Shown here: positions 1 through 8,854 of the stretch, piece by piece
Layout: every line of letters begins with the position of its first letter
Numbering within the stretch: the stretch's first letter is position 1
From: Pedobacter steynii
Lineage (GTDB): Bacteria > Bacteroidota > Bacteroidia > Sphingobacteriales > Sphingobacteriaceae
NCBI RefSeq assembly: GCF_900103665.1
Contig: NZ_FNGY01000007.1
Coordinates: 62,001-126,000, forward strand
DNA: 64,000 nucleotides
Direction of reading: 5' to 3'
Made by a program: the position numbers and the translations under genes
Notes under the pieces: model-generated
Told to the model about the DNA's origin: nothing
Database searches by the model: none
The model's input: the letters and a program-made list of their open reading frames with translations, nothing else

Positions 1-2368
1 AGATATAAGTTCCATCAGGGTTAGGGTATCTGTAGCCATTTAAATACTGAAAAGGTTTAATGTAATTAGCAGCCCCCGAATCATTACCTCCGTCATCGCC
101 CACTTTACCCCAGGATACACGTAACTTTAAGTTATCAATAGCGGATATACTTTTCATAAAACCTTCTTCACTAATGCGCCATCCGGCAGATAGATTAGGA
201 AAAAAACCAAAGCGTTTATCGGGTTGAAACTTATAGGTACCGTCGTATCTAAAACCAAATTCGAACAGATATTTCCCTGAATAATTGTAGTTTAACTTTC
301 CAACGTACCCTAATCTGGCTATTTCTGCTGAAGAACCATCACTTTTTTGATTTTTCCCTGTGCCGGCAAATAACTCATCAATACCATCTATCAGAAATTC
401 CCGGTAGGCGTTAAAATTAGATGAATTGTTTTGCTGGCTTTCGAATAAGCCCAGAGCGGTAATGGCATGTTTTCCAAATTTTTTATCGTAGTTTAAAGAA
501 ACCTGAAAAAGCGGGGCATTAATTTCCAATGTAGACTGTGTTAATCTGCTTGGATCATTCCCGGTATAGTCTGCATTATACATCTGATTTTCAGCATCAT
601 AAGAATAGAGGAAGTATTTTTTCAAATAGTTTTTATTATTTTCATTTGTATTTTGGTACGAGAATAATGCTTTAGCCTTTAAACCGTCGACATTAGGTAT
701 TTCATAGGTTAAATTAGCGATGGCCGAAAAGTACTTTTTCCTATAGGTATCATAACCAGAAAAATCTTTATTCATCAGCAATATCGTCTGCCCGGTTTCG
801 TAGTTTGACTTAGAAAAATAGTCAGGATTATTATTGGCATAGATCGCATTTGTAGGAAACTGTTTTGAAATTCCGCTCATCAAAATGGCGGCAGATACCC
901 CCGGGTAATCACGATCTTCTAAAAAGCCGCTAAGGTTTAAGCCGGCAGTTAAGCCTTTTCCAATTTTCGCCTCTACATTACTTCTAAAGTTATATCGCTT
1001 TACTTTGGTGTCATCACTTTTCCACATCCCACTCTGGTTTAAATAACCCAGGCTAAAGAAATACTTAACATCCTCATTTCCGCCATCTATATTCAGATTA
1101 TGCTGCAATTGCGGTGTATTGCGTCGAATAGCGGCATCAAACCAATCAGTACCCGGTAACGTTCCGTTTTTATACTGCGCTACCTGCTCTTTTGTAAATG
1201 GTAATGATAAGGTTGTGGAAGGGTTATTCTTTTTAATCCAGGCATTTACGGCAGCTTCGTTTCGTAATTCTGCAAATTCTGCTGCATTAACAAATTTCGG
1301 ATACCTGGTATTAGATTGAATGCCATAGTAAGTACTGTAATTGATTCGGGTTTTACCAATTGCACCTTTTTTGGTGGTGATTAATACGACACCATTGGCT
1401 GCACGAACACCATAAACTGCTGCCGATGCATCTTTTAAAATCGTAAAGCTTTCAATTTCGTTCGCATCGATTTTAGAGAAATTGTCTGAAGGAACTCCGT
1501 CTACAATAATCAGGGCATTACCAAACCCCCGAATATCTATACCACTGCCATCGTATCCTGGTTCGCCGGTACGTTGAGTTGCCCTAAGTCCGGCTAAACG
1601 GCCAACCAGCGCGTTGCTCAAATTAGCCACCGGAGATTTCACCAAATCCTTACCTTCCACAGTCGATACAGAACCGGTTACAGAAACTTTCTTTTGCACT
1701 CCATAGCCCACAACAACCATTTGTTCTAAAGTGGAGATCGCTTCATTCATGACTACGGTCATAAACCTTCCATCTGCTTTTCTCTCCTGATTGGAAAAAC
1801 CTACAATTGAAAAGAGCAATATGGAAGAATTGTCTCTCACTTCAATAGTAAACTCCCCCATATTATTTGTGGATGTCCCCTTCGCAGTACCCTTTTCTTT
1901 TATTGAAACATTGGGAATTGGCTCACCTTTTCCATCTTTTACGACACCCTTTATGGTGATATCCTGATGATGATTTACCTCCTCCGGAACCTCCTTCCGA
2001 TGATGCCTATCAATTTGGTTAATGACAATCGTATGGTCTTCTATGGTATAAGAACCATGCTCAGTTCGAAGGATGGCTTGCATGACCTCGTCCAAAGTTG
2101 CGTTCTTAAATGCAACATCGATCCTTTTTTCATCGTTAATTTTACGATCCGCATAGAAGACATTATATCCTGTCTGGCGGGTAACTTCTTCAAAGACCTG
2201 TTCGACTCTGACATTTTTCATTACAAAATTCACCTTTTGGGCCAGACTTGAGCCACTGACCTGCATCAGGGTGAGTATAAGTATTAGTGTTGTTAACTTC
2301 ATCACTAATAGGATTTTTCGCAGCCGCATTCGTAAGCCAGCTACGTTGTTTAAAACATATAAATTCAT
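1..2368 (-). CDS. SusC-like TonB-dependent receptor with STN domain (3' end outside window)
   Basis: Outer-membrane TonB-dependent transporter of the SusC/RagA class. The frame is open from an ATG at 2368 to the window edge, so about 789 residues are present and the C-terminal barrel strands are missing. A long signal sequence is followed by a secretin/TonB short N-terminal (STN) domain at about residues 45-110, a carboxypeptidase-regulatory-like beta-sandwich at about 120-195, then the plug (GYGVQKK start, RGFGNALIIVDGVP, and KDASAAVYGVRAANGVVLITTKKG-type segment). The STN domain is the part that contacts FecR-type anti-sigma factors, and a fecR and an ECF sigma gene lie directly upstream on the same strand. 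The substrate cannot be read from the sequence. A SusD partner would be expected beyond the window edge. Confidence 0.9.
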   Translation of the reverse strand, partial: MNLYVLNNVAGLRMRLRKILLVMKLTTLILILTLMQVSGSSLAQKVNFVMKNVRVEQVFEEVTRQTGYNVFYADRKINDEKRIDVAFKNATLDEVMQAILRTEHGSYTIEDHTIVINQIDRHHRKEVPEEVNHHQDITIKGVVKDGKGEPIPNVSIKEKGTAKGTSTNNMGEFTIEVRDNSSILLFSIVGFSNQERKADGRFMTVVMNEAISTLEQMVVVGYGVQKKVSVTGSVSTVEGKDLVKSPVANLSNALVGRLAGLRATQRTGEPGYDGSGIDIRGFGNALIIVDGVPSDNFSKIDANEIESFTILKDASAAVYGVRAANGVVLITTKKGAIGKTRINYSTYYGIQSNTRYPKFVNAAEFAELRNEAAVNAWIKKNNPSTTLSLPFTKEQVAQYKNGTLPGTDWFDAAIRRNTPQLQHNLNIDGGNEDVKYFFSLGYLNQSGMWKSDDTKVKRYNFRSNVEAKIGKGLTAGLNLSGFLEDRDYPGVSAAILMSGISKQFPTNAIYANNNPDYFSKSNYETGQTILLMNKDFSGYDTYRKKYFSAIANLTYEIPNVDGLKAKALFSYQNTNENNKNYLKKYFLYSYDAENQMYNADYTGNDPSRLTQSTLEINAPLFQVSLNYDKKFGKHAITALGLFESQQNNSSNFNAYREFLIDGIDELFAGTGKNQKSDGSSAEIARLGYVGKLNYNYSGKYLFEFGFRYDGTYKFQPDKRFGFFPNLSAGWRISEEGFMKSISAIDNLKLRVSWGKVGDDGGNDSGAANYIKPFQYLNGYRYPNPDGTYI

Positions 2369-2607
2369 AGATTTGCATGGTTTGGGTTATACAAGGAATT
2401 GTCACAGATTTTTACGCCGATCTTAAGTCGGCGAGGGTAGCTCAAACTATGGGCATGGAAGTGTCAGAAGCTTTCATGCCTTTTTATTTGGCCCCTTTTA
2501 CGTTCAGATCAACATCATAGTTTTTTTTTCATGTTTCTAAGGTTTGGTTAATATTAAATTTTTAAGGTTTAGTTTATATTCAGGATTATTTAGTCAAATA
2601 ATTAAGT
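2369..2607 (-). promoter_or_regulatory. fecR-susC intergenic region with two hairpins and a palindrome
   Basis: This 239-base gap separates fecR from the receptor gene. Next to the fecR stop is a palindrome at 2585-2602 (ATTATTT, 4 bases, AAATAAT). A stem-loop follows at 2452-2480 (10-bp stem GGCATGGAAG / CTTTCATGCC with one wobble), and a GC-rich stem-loop lies at 2415-2433 (CGCCGA / TCGGCG). On the minus-strand transcript neither hairpin is followed by a T-run. The run of T follows the 2452-2480 hairpin on the plus strand, so it suits blocking antisense transcripts or stabilising mRNA better than terminating the operon. An ECF-dependent receptor promoter is expected here but I could not assign one. 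Confidence 0.45.
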
Positions 2608-3783
2608 TTACCTGGTCACGATCACGCTTCTTCCTTCCACTTTAAAGTTTGCTTCGCCCGTTAGTGCGATACGCTTTAACACTTTTTCAAAGTTGTCAGC
2701 TTTGCTCAGCGTACCACTGAACGTTTGCTGTTTTGCCGCTTCATTCTCGTACACGATATCGACGTCATACCATCTGCCTACTTTTCGTAACAGACTTTCC
2801 AGCTTCTCCCTTCTGCATCTAAATTTACCGTCCTTCCAGGCGACGGCCAGGGAAGGGTCAACCTCCTTAACCTCCAATCGGTTGGTATGGCCGGTCATTA
2901 CAGATTGCTGGCTGGGCTTTAAGAATACGCCGTTCACTTTGATACTTCCTTCGACCAATGTAGTTTTAGTATCCTGCTCGTCCTGATAAGAATTGATGTT
3001 AAAGTGTGTCCCTAAAACAGTGACCTGCTGGCCCGCGCTCTCTACCACAAAGGGGTGCGCTTTATCTTTTGTAACCTCAAAATAAGCTTCGCCCAGCAGC
3101 TTAACCCTCCGCTCTCCATTTACCATAAGCGCAGGAAGATAGGTTAAACTTGAAGCGGCATTGAGCCAAACACGTGTTCCATCAGATAAACGAACCTGAT
3201 ATGTTCCGCCACGTGGCGTGGTAATGGTTAGTAATTTTGTACCATTAAGTGCGCTGACCGGACTACCATCATTATATTTAACCTGAGAAGCGTCCATTAC
3301 AAGCCCGCTTTGTACGTCACTAAGCCTTATTTTTTTACCATCGGCAAAGCTGAGTATAGCCACATTTTTACCGGGTTTAATTTCCCTCGCTGATAAAGTG
3401 GTAATAACCTGGTCTTTTTTAAGATTAGCCGGTGTTTTAAAGAAATAAACAGCAAAGCCAATTAATGCAATTATCGCTGCTACTCCGGCTACCCATTTTT
3501 GCAGCTTTCTTACCGGAGATATTGTGTTAGTCCTTCTGAGCTCATTTTTCACCTTCTGTAATGCCAAATCTGAATTATAGACTTTAAATGAAAGATTTGC
3601 CGCATTTAAGTTCTTCTCGTCGCATATTCTTTCGAAAACATTCCGGTTTTCCTGGTCTTCTTCAATCCAGGCCAAAAGTAACTGAAGTCTCTGCTCCGTC
3701 AGCTGCGCCACGAGGTAGTCTGAAATCAGATCTGATACTTGTAATGAATTATTAATTTCTTCCTTCCTCATCTGTTGCATCAA
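2608..3783 (-). CDS. FecR family anti-sigma factor
   Basis: Membrane anti-sigma factor that relays receptor occupancy to its cognate ECF sigma factor. Residues 1-90 form the cytoplasmic sigma-binding part, one transmembrane helix lies at about 98-115, and the periplasmic part carries a FecR domain (about 185-285, including the TPRGGTYQVRLSDGTRVWLN segment, EAYFEV and HPFVV) and a C-terminal DUF4974-type domain (about 325-391). At 391 residues it has normal family length. It lies 70 bases downstream of the ECF sigma gene and upstream of an STN-containing receptor on the same strand, the standard Bacteroidota transmembrane signalling arrangement. The start is the first ATG in the frame; another ATG is only four codons inside. 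Confidence 0.92.
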   Translation of the reverse strand: MMQQMRKEEINNSLQVSDLISDYLVAQLTEQRLQLLLAWIEEDQENRNVFERICDEKNLNAANLSFKVYNSDLALQKVKNELRRTNTISPVRKLQKWVAGVAAIIALIGFAVYFFKTPANLKKDQVITTLSAREIKPGKNVAILSFADGKKIRLSDVQSGLVMDASQVKYNDGSPVSALNGTKLLTITTPRGGTYQVRLSDGTRVWLNAASSLTYLPALMVNGERRVKLLGEAYFEVTKDKAHPFVVESAGQQVTVLGTHFNINSYQDEQDTKTTLVEGSIKVNGVFLKPSQQSVMTGHTNRLEVKEVDPSLAVAWKDGKFRCRREKLESLLRKVGRWYDVDIVYENEAAKQQTFSGTLSKADNFEKVLKRIALTGEANFKVEGRSVIVTR

Positions 3784-3853
3784 CTGGTTTTAGGGCTGAT
3801 TAAACCATAACAGGAAGGTTTCGATTTTATCTAAAAGAATTAAAAATATTTTT

Positions 3854-4453
3854 TCAGAACTGAGCTAAGGTAAGACCAAGACACAATATCGCTATATTCA
3901 GGTCTTCATTGGAGAGTTGTCTGCGCAGAAGGAGGAGTCCTCTCATTTTTTGATTATTAACAGTGCTGATACTGACGTTTAATTTTTCTGCGATTTCCTT
4001 TGGCGTTTTGTTCTCACGAAAGGTCATTGAAATCACTTTCCTGCACTGCTCCGGCAAGGCATCCACCGCAAAAAACAACTTCCTGACTACTTCGGCCTGA
4101 ATTATTGATTCTAGTACGGTAGCGTCCGATTGCACTCCCCCATGAATTAAAGAATCCTGATATTTAGTACGCACTTTCATTTTCTCCAGCTCATTGAAAC
4201 AGGAATTGCGTACGCAGACATACAGAAAAGACCGCAGATTTTGCAGCGTTTTGAAGCTCTGATGATGATGCCATAGTGCAATTAATGCATCCTGGGCCAC
4301 ATCTTCTGCCTTATTGATATCCCCCAATATATTTTGGGCGAAATAACAAAGTGAATTGTAAAAACGCTTAAAAATCTGGTCGTAACAAGACCTCTCACCG
4401 GATTCAAAGAGCCGGAAGAGTTCGTCATCAGAAAGCGGATGGTGAGCAGTCAT
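3854..4453 (-). CDS. ECF (sigma-70 family) RNA polymerase sigma factor
   Basis: Extracytoplasmic-function sigma factor of 199 residues. Region 2 is visible in the first half (CYDQIFKRFYNSLCYFAQ, then DINKAEDVAQDALIALW), and region 4 in the second half (ALPEQCRKVISMTF, then TPKEIAEKLNVSISTVNNQ, a helix-turn-helix). It should direct transcription of the downstream receptor locus once released by the FecR protein encoded next. The C-terminal 20 residues after the helix-turn-helix are hydrophobic, which is common in these Bacteroidota sigma factors. A plausible promoter lies 40-70 bases upstream. It is divergent from the phosphodiesterase gene at 4958. Confidence 0.92.
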   Translation of the reverse strand: MTAHHPLSDDELFRLFESGERSCYDQIFKRFYNSLCYFAQNILGDINKAEDVAQDALIALWHHHQSFKTLQNLRSFLYVCVRNSCFNELEKMKVRTKYQDSLIHGGVQSDATVLESIIQAEVVRKLFFAVDALPEQCRKVISMTFRENKTPKEIAEKLNVSISTVNNQKMRGLLLLRRQLSNEDLNIAILCLGLTLAQF

Positions 4454-4957
4454 TTATACTGGGTGATACCTGATTTAAATTAATGCAATGATCAGCTAAA
4501 GTAGAAAAATAATTAGATTTAGCAATCGATTGCCTGATAATTGTTATCTCCGTGTTCCATAATCATTAAAAATCAGGAAACGGTGAATTTAATCTTAGCG
4601 ATCTCAGAGATAAGTCTCTAAATAACAGATACACAAGTTTTAGCAGCACCTGGTCAGATGACCAGCATAAAATATGATTTGGAACTCATTCCAGTCATCG
4701 GTATTCCCCAAAAATTGCAACTATCCCCAGATCCTCTTTAAAAGCGTTTTGCACTACGCAAAAAAACCGCTTACTTTTTCCCTGCAGTAGCGCTGAAAAT
4801 AAATCACAATGTTTAATTAAACTAAACATTAAAACATATATATTTAACATTTCAAGAAAGCAGCAGGACAACATCTAGATTTGAGGTCGACATGAAAAGT
4901 TGTTTTGTTTGCTGTAAATGAAGAAAAATCAAGTATAAACCACAAAGAACAACACAA
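4454..4957. promoter_or_regulatory. Divergent 504-base intergenic region with 8-bp inverted repeat and -7-like element
   Basis: No gene is seen in this AT-rich gap between the divergent sigma factor and phosphodiesterase genes. On the plus strand TAGATTTG at 4876-4883 matches TAnnTTTG exactly, but its -33 partner is weak (TTTC at 4850-4853); it would give a leader of roughly 70 bases before the ATG at 4958. Upstream of it sits an inverted repeat AATGTTTA / TAAACATT with a 7-base spacer (4808-4830), a plausible regulator-binding site. A shorter AGAGA / TCTCT repeat is at 4606-4619. Confidence 0.4.
4496..4526 (-). promoter_or_regulatory. Candidate promoter of the first ECF sigma gene
   Basis: Read on the minus strand, ATTG at 4526-4523 is followed after 19 bases by TACTTTAG at 4503-4496. 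This matches the Bacteroidota housekeeping pattern (TTG or TTTG, about 19 bases, TAnnTTTG) with one mismatch in the -7 element. The gene start is about 43 bases downstream. Assigned by eye only. Confidence 0.35.
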
Positions 4958-5845
4958 ATGAAAAAATCAATTATTTCTTTTTGCCTGCTTTGCATCAGCA
5001 TAAGTTTACAGGCGCAGGTAAAGAATGTTAAACACGTCGTACTGATTGGCTGTGATGGTTTCGGGGCCTATGCTGTTCCTGACGCTAAAATGCCAAATCT
5101 GAAAAAGCTGATGGAGACCGGTGCATCCAGCCTGAAAGCAAGATCTGTCCTCCCCTCTTCAAGTGCCGTAAACTGGGCTTCCATGCTGATGGGTGCCGGA
5201 CCAACCGAGCATGGTTATACCGAATGGGGAAGTAAAACTCCCGAAATCCCTTCTGCCACCACCACAAAATACGGCTTGTTTCCTTCTATTTTCAGCGTGA
5301 TCAGAGACCAGAAGCCAAATGCTAAAACCGCAGTGATTTACAGCTGGCCGGGAATTGGCCCCTTAGTAGAGAAGGATGCCATCAGTATTGTAGTTCCCGG
5401 AAATGATAAAGACGATTTCTGTGCAGATACCGCTGCAACGATCATTAAAAGAGACAAACCATACTTTACTTTCCTGCACCTGGATGAGCCAGATCATACC
5501 GGTCATGAGATTGGTCACCGGACGCCTGCCTATTATGAGCAATTGCAAAAGGTAGATGCAAGGATTGGAAAAATTGTACAGGCCGTAAAAGATGCGGGCA
5601 TAGAAAAAGAAACGATCATCATTGTATCGGCCGATCATGGCGGTACAGGAAAAGGCCATGGAGGCAAATCGCTGGATGAGGTGCAGATCCCATGGGTGAT
5701 CAATGGGCCCGGCATCAAGAAAAATCATCAGATCAAAGATGTGATCATCACTTATGATACCGCAGCGACCATTGCCTGGATTCTCGGACTAAAAACACCA
5801 CAAAGCTGGCGCGGAAAGGCTGTTGCAGACAGCTTCAGCAAATAA
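4958..5845 (+). CDS. Secreted alkaline phosphatase-superfamily phosphodiesterase / nucleotide pyrophosphatase-like
   Basis: A 295-residue hydrolase of the type I phosphodiesterase / nucleotide pyrophosphatase branch of the alkaline phosphatase superfamily, acting on phosphate esters at two metal ions. A signal peptide covers about residues 1-20. Metal-binding residues are visible at D33 (GCDGFG), D176 and H180 (LDEPDHTGH), D226-H227 (SADHGG) and H234. The nucleophile falls in the PSSSAVNW segment at residues 66-73. The protein is short for the family, so it is probably a minimal catalytic domain. Being divergent from an ECF/FecR/SusC locus suggests, but does not prove, a role in processing that receptor's substrate. 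A strong terminator follows. Confidence 0.85.
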   Translation: MKKSIISFCLLCISISLQAQVKNVKHVVLIGCDGFGAYAVPDAKMPNLKKLMETGASSLKARSVLPSSSAVNWASMLMGAGPTEHGYTEWGSKTPEIPSATTTKYGLFPSIFSVIRDQKPNAKTAVIYSWPGIGPLVEKDAISIVVPGNDKDDFCADTAATIIKRDKPYFTFLHLDEPDHTGHEIGHRTPAYYEQLQKVDARIGKIVQAVKDAGIEKETIIIVSADHGGTGKGHGGKSLDEVQIPWVINGPGIKKNHQIKDVIITYDTAATIAWILGLKTPQSWRGKAVADSFSK

Positions 5846-5854
5846 AATTATAGT

Positions 5855-5880
5855 AAAAGGAGCAAAATTGCTCCTTTTTT
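5855..5880 (+). terminator. Rho-independent terminator after the phosphodiesterase gene
   Basis: An 11-bp perfect stem (AAAAGGAGCAA / TTGCTCCTTTT) with a 2-base loop is followed by T residues. It ends at the stop codon of the convergent DoxX gene, and because its arms start and end in A and T runs it can serve both strands. Confidence 0.85.
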
Positions 5881-6272
5881 TATTTCCGGATATACCGATC
5901 CAAAGACCAGCTGTCATAAGGAATGAACTGAATCAGTAACGCAAAAAAGGCGAGGTGAATCAATTGGGATGGAATCGCCTCCCAGTTTTCTACCATTGCA
6001 GTTCCCAAAATCAGGATCAGCATGATCCAGCCTCCGGCAAGTAAGGCCTGCTTTGTAAATAAGCCGAGCAATAACAACAACCCAACTGTAAATTCGGCAA
6101 TGGGCAAGGCATAACTAAAGGGAAGCACCAATACCTTAGGCAGCATTGATTTCTCGAAGCTCCCCAACATCCAGTTGCTAAAGGCAGCAAGCTTAGGGAG
6201 CCTGACCAGGCCATGTCCAAACATGCTGGCAGCAACGCCTAGTCTCAATAATAAAAAAGTGGTAGTATTCAT
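5880..6272 (-). CDS. DoxX family membrane protein
   Basis: A 130-residue integral membrane protein with four hydrophobic helices. The N-terminal LLLRLGVAASMFGHGLVRLPKL and the later LPIAEFTVGLLLLLGLFTKQALLAG are typical of DoxX/DUF417-like small membrane proteins, some of which take part in redox homeostasis or quinone-linked complexes. The exact role is unknown. It is transcribed divergently from an AraC-type activator whose gene begins 97 bases away, so that regulator is the likeliest controller. It shares a bidirectional terminator with the phosphodiesterase gene. Confidence 0.8.
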   Translation of the reverse strand: MNTTTFLLLRLGVAASMFGHGLVRLPKLAAFSNWMLGSFEKSMLPKVLVLPFSYALPIAEFTVGLLLLLGLFTKQALLAGGWIMLILILGTAMVENWEAIPSQLIHLAFFALLIQFIPYDSWSLDRYIRK

Positions 6273-6369
6273 TTGTTTATCTTTTTGAATAAATTTGACA
6301 TCACAAAATTGAAGAGAATAAACAAGTAACTATTGTACAATCATTGGATTGATTTGTAAGTTTACAGGA

Positions 6370-7221
6370 ATGGAAATAAAGAATTTACATCAGCCATTTG
6401 AGCTGCAATACCTGGAATTGACCAGTTATTCGGCCAGGGAACATAAGAACACCTTTTTTGAAATGGTATTTATCCTCGATGGAAAGGGAATACAAAGCAT
6501 CAACAGTCATCAATTACCCTATAGTGCCAATAAGTTATTCTTAATCTTTCCTCAGGATACACATGGCTTTGAAATTCATTCCCCCACCCGTTTCTTTTTT
6601 ATCCGTTTTAATGAAAGCTATTTAAAAAGCCTGAACAAAGAATGGATTCAAAAACTTGAATTCCTGTTTCATAGCCACAACCACTTGCCAGGCTGTATTT
6701 TAAACAACATTTCCGATAAGCCCTTAATCAGGGCAATCGTAGAGTCATTAATCAGAGAACAGCAAGATCCCCGGTCACATGATGCAGAAGTCATCAAACA
6801 ACTCATCAATACCGTCATCACCCTTGCAGCAAGGAACCTGAGTATGGATACCCATGCTTCCCTAAAGGAAGTACCGATAAATTATCCGATTCCGTTATTG
6901 AATTACATCCATCAGCACATCTACCTTCCGGAACAGTTGAGGGCAGCAAATATGGCGGCTCATTTTAACATCTCTCCCAGCTATATCAGCGAATACTTTA
7001 AAAGCAAAACCGGAGAAAGCCTGCAACAATACATTTCGGGATACCGGTTAAAGCTCATTGAAACCCGTCTCCGTTTTACTGATATGCAGATCAATGACAT
7101 TGTCTTCGAATTCGGCTTTACAGATGCCAGCCACCTAAACAGGGTATTCAAAAAGCATACGGGACTGAATCCTTCGGAATATAAAAAAATGAACCATTAT
7201 AAATCAGAAACAGCCCCTTAG
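6370..7221 (+). CDS. AraC family transcriptional regulator
   Basis: A 283-residue regulator with an N-terminal cupin-like sensor (VFILDGKGIQSIN through the FPQDTHGFEIHSPTRFFFIRFN strands) and a C-terminal AraC double helix-turn-helix (about residues 185-275: HFNISPSYISEYFKSKTGESLQQYI, then INDIVFEFGFTDASHLNRVFKKHTGLNPSEYKK). The start is placed at the ATG at 6370; a TTG seven codons upstream is in frame but less likely. The ligand is not evident. The divergent DoxX gene is the natural target. Confidence 0.9.
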   Translation: MEIKNLHQPFELQYLELTSYSAREHKNTFFEMVFILDGKGIQSINSHQLPYSANKLFLIFPQDTHGFEIHSPTRFFFIRFNESYLKSLNKEWIQKLEFLFHSHNHLPGCILNNISDKPLIRAIVESLIREQQDPRSHDAEVIKQLINTVITLAARNLSMDTHASLKEVPINYPIPLLNYIHQHIYLPEQLRAANMAAHFNISPSYISEYFKSKTGESLQQYISGYRLKLIETRLRFTDMQINDIVFEFGFTDASHLNRVFKKHTGLNPSEYKKMNHYKSETAP

Positions 7222-7271
7222 ACACTACCAATCCTGCTGGAATACCAATATCTGCTTGTTTTTCCATGCCA

Positions 7272-8786
7272 CTACTTGTTTCTTATTTTTTCAATCCGCT
7301 CCCTCAGGATCTTGTTATAATCAAGATCGGTTTCCCTCAATACATAAATGACCGTCCCATATTCCCTGGCGAATTTATTGCGGACCTCCCCTGCCTTCAC
7401 AAAACCTGGGGGAATATCTTTATCATTTTCCTTTTCTTTAACCGCAATGATATGTTTGATCTTTTTATCCAGTTGAAACCAGTTTACATAATCTGTACTA
7501 AAAGAAACCGCATTGATCTGCTTAAAATCTGAATAATAATTAATTGCCCCCGCCTCTCCATAGTTATTACAGATGACCAGCGTATGTTCCGGATCCGGAA
7601 AGCTCCGATAGATTGAATCTACCTGATGTGCAAGCTCTTTCCAGCCCAGCATATCGGCAAAATCCTGGGGAAGGTCATGCTGCAAACCATCTTCCCACCT
7701 CAATAGCCCGACTTTTTTAAAGATCTCAGATTTTGCCACGATCTGCTGAGGCTTCAGCACCGGGTAAGCAAACCTAAAGGTCAGGAGATACACCAAAACC
7801 GGTAAAAGCAGGACTACAATTTTCAGATAGCGCTTCCAGCCATTGTCTAAGATTAGCCCGAGATAAACTGACCCAAAAGCCACCAATACCGGATACAAAC
7901 CGGCCGCATAATAACCTTTAGACCTGAACCAGGTAAACAATGCAAGCGTAAACATAAAGCTCAGCGCCACCCAACTGTGGTTCCGGAAAGGTCTATGCCT
8001 GATGATCCCTACAAATGCTGCAACCAGGATGAAAAGAATTCCGATGTAATACAGCAACTGTTCTTTTAGAAAGTCAAACCTGTTGATCTTATCGAGTTGG
8101 GTTGCACTTAATTCTTTCATATGCCTGACTACCGGGAAATCATTTTGGTATTGCCAGATCAGATTGGGTGTAACGATCAGAAGCGCCATTAATGCCCCAT
8201 AATAGAGATGCTTACTTCTAAAAATCACACGCTGACTGGAGATCGCTAAAGCGGGAGTTAATCCGGCCAGTAAAAACACAATGCTGTATTTGTTCAGGAA
8301 TCCAATGGCAAATGCGAGCGCCACAACATAAATAAACCAGGATTTCCCGGTATGGAGATATTTCAACAGAAAGAAATAAACAGCAGTCCAGCTCAGGATA
8401 TCGAAAGCATTAGGCTGAAAAAGCAAGTCGAGCCTGGCAATGGCACAAGCCAGTAAAGCAACTGCCGACAGCACCCTGGCATACAGTCCTCCATTCAGCT
8501 CTTCCACGATCTTCCAGGTAAAAATCAGCGTTGCCGCCCCTATTGATGCAGAAATCAGGCGAACCCAAAAGACACCACCTCCCAACAGCATGATCAGATA
8601 AGCGAAAACAGAACTCAATGGTGGAACAGACTGAAAGCCCCAGGCCATATGCCTGGCCTGATCTAAATGCAGGTATTCATCCCGATGCAATTCATAAACA
8701 GGATTGATCAGTATAAATGGCAGTGCCAGTTTCAATAGCACAAAAAAAGAAAGACACCATAAAGGCAAGTTTTTAACTTTCGTCAT
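7272..8786 (-). CDS. Glycosyltransferase family 39-like membrane protein (ArnT/PMT type)
   Basis: A 504-residue polytopic membrane protein. The first periplasmic loop holds the acidic motif HRDEYLHLDQARHMAWG, which matches the metal- and substrate-binding loop of GT39-type lipid-linked sugar transferases. About ten hydrophobic helices follow (for example IGFLNKYSIVFLLAGLTPAL and YYGALMALLIVTPNLIWQYQ), then a soluble C-terminal domain from about residue 350. Such enzymes move a sugar from a polyprenyl carrier to protein, lipid A or glycan outside the cytoplasmic membrane. The acceptor is unknown. It stands alone, convergent with the AraC gene, and a second GT39 protein is encoded at 38256. Confidence 0.85.
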   Translation of the reverse strand: MTKVKNLPLWCLSFFVLLKLALPFILINPVYELHRDEYLHLDQARHMAWGFQSVPPLSSVFAYLIMLLGGGVFWVRLISASIGAATLIFTWKIVEELNGGLYARVLSAVALLACAIARLDLLFQPNAFDILSWTAVYFFLLKYLHTGKSWFIYVVALAFAIGFLNKYSIVFLLAGLTPALAISSQRVIFRSKHLYYGALMALLIVTPNLIWQYQNDFPVVRHMKELSATQLDKINRFDFLKEQLLYYIGILFILVAAFVGIIRHRPFRNHSWVALSFMFTLALFTWFRSKGYYAAGLYPVLVAFGSVYLGLILDNGWKRYLKIVVLLLPVLVYLLTFRFAYPVLKPQQIVAKSEIFKKVGLLRWEDGLQHDLPQDFADMLGWKELAHQVDSIYRSFPDPEHTLVICNNYGEAGAINYYSDFKQINAVSFSTDYVNWFQLDKKIKHIIAVKEKENDKDIPPGFVKAGEVRNKFAREYGTVIYVLRETDLDYNKILRERIEKIRNK

Positions 8787-8854
8787 CTGGCATTTGACCT
8801 ATCTTTATTAAAGATATTACAGTTTTACCAGAAAAAACTATGCGCGGATAGATT

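Noticed and set aside
4617..4625. TCTAAATAA half-site upstream of the first phosphodiesterase gene
   Set aside because: The matching left arm is absent at the 5-base spacing, so it is probably a chance copy of the half-site.
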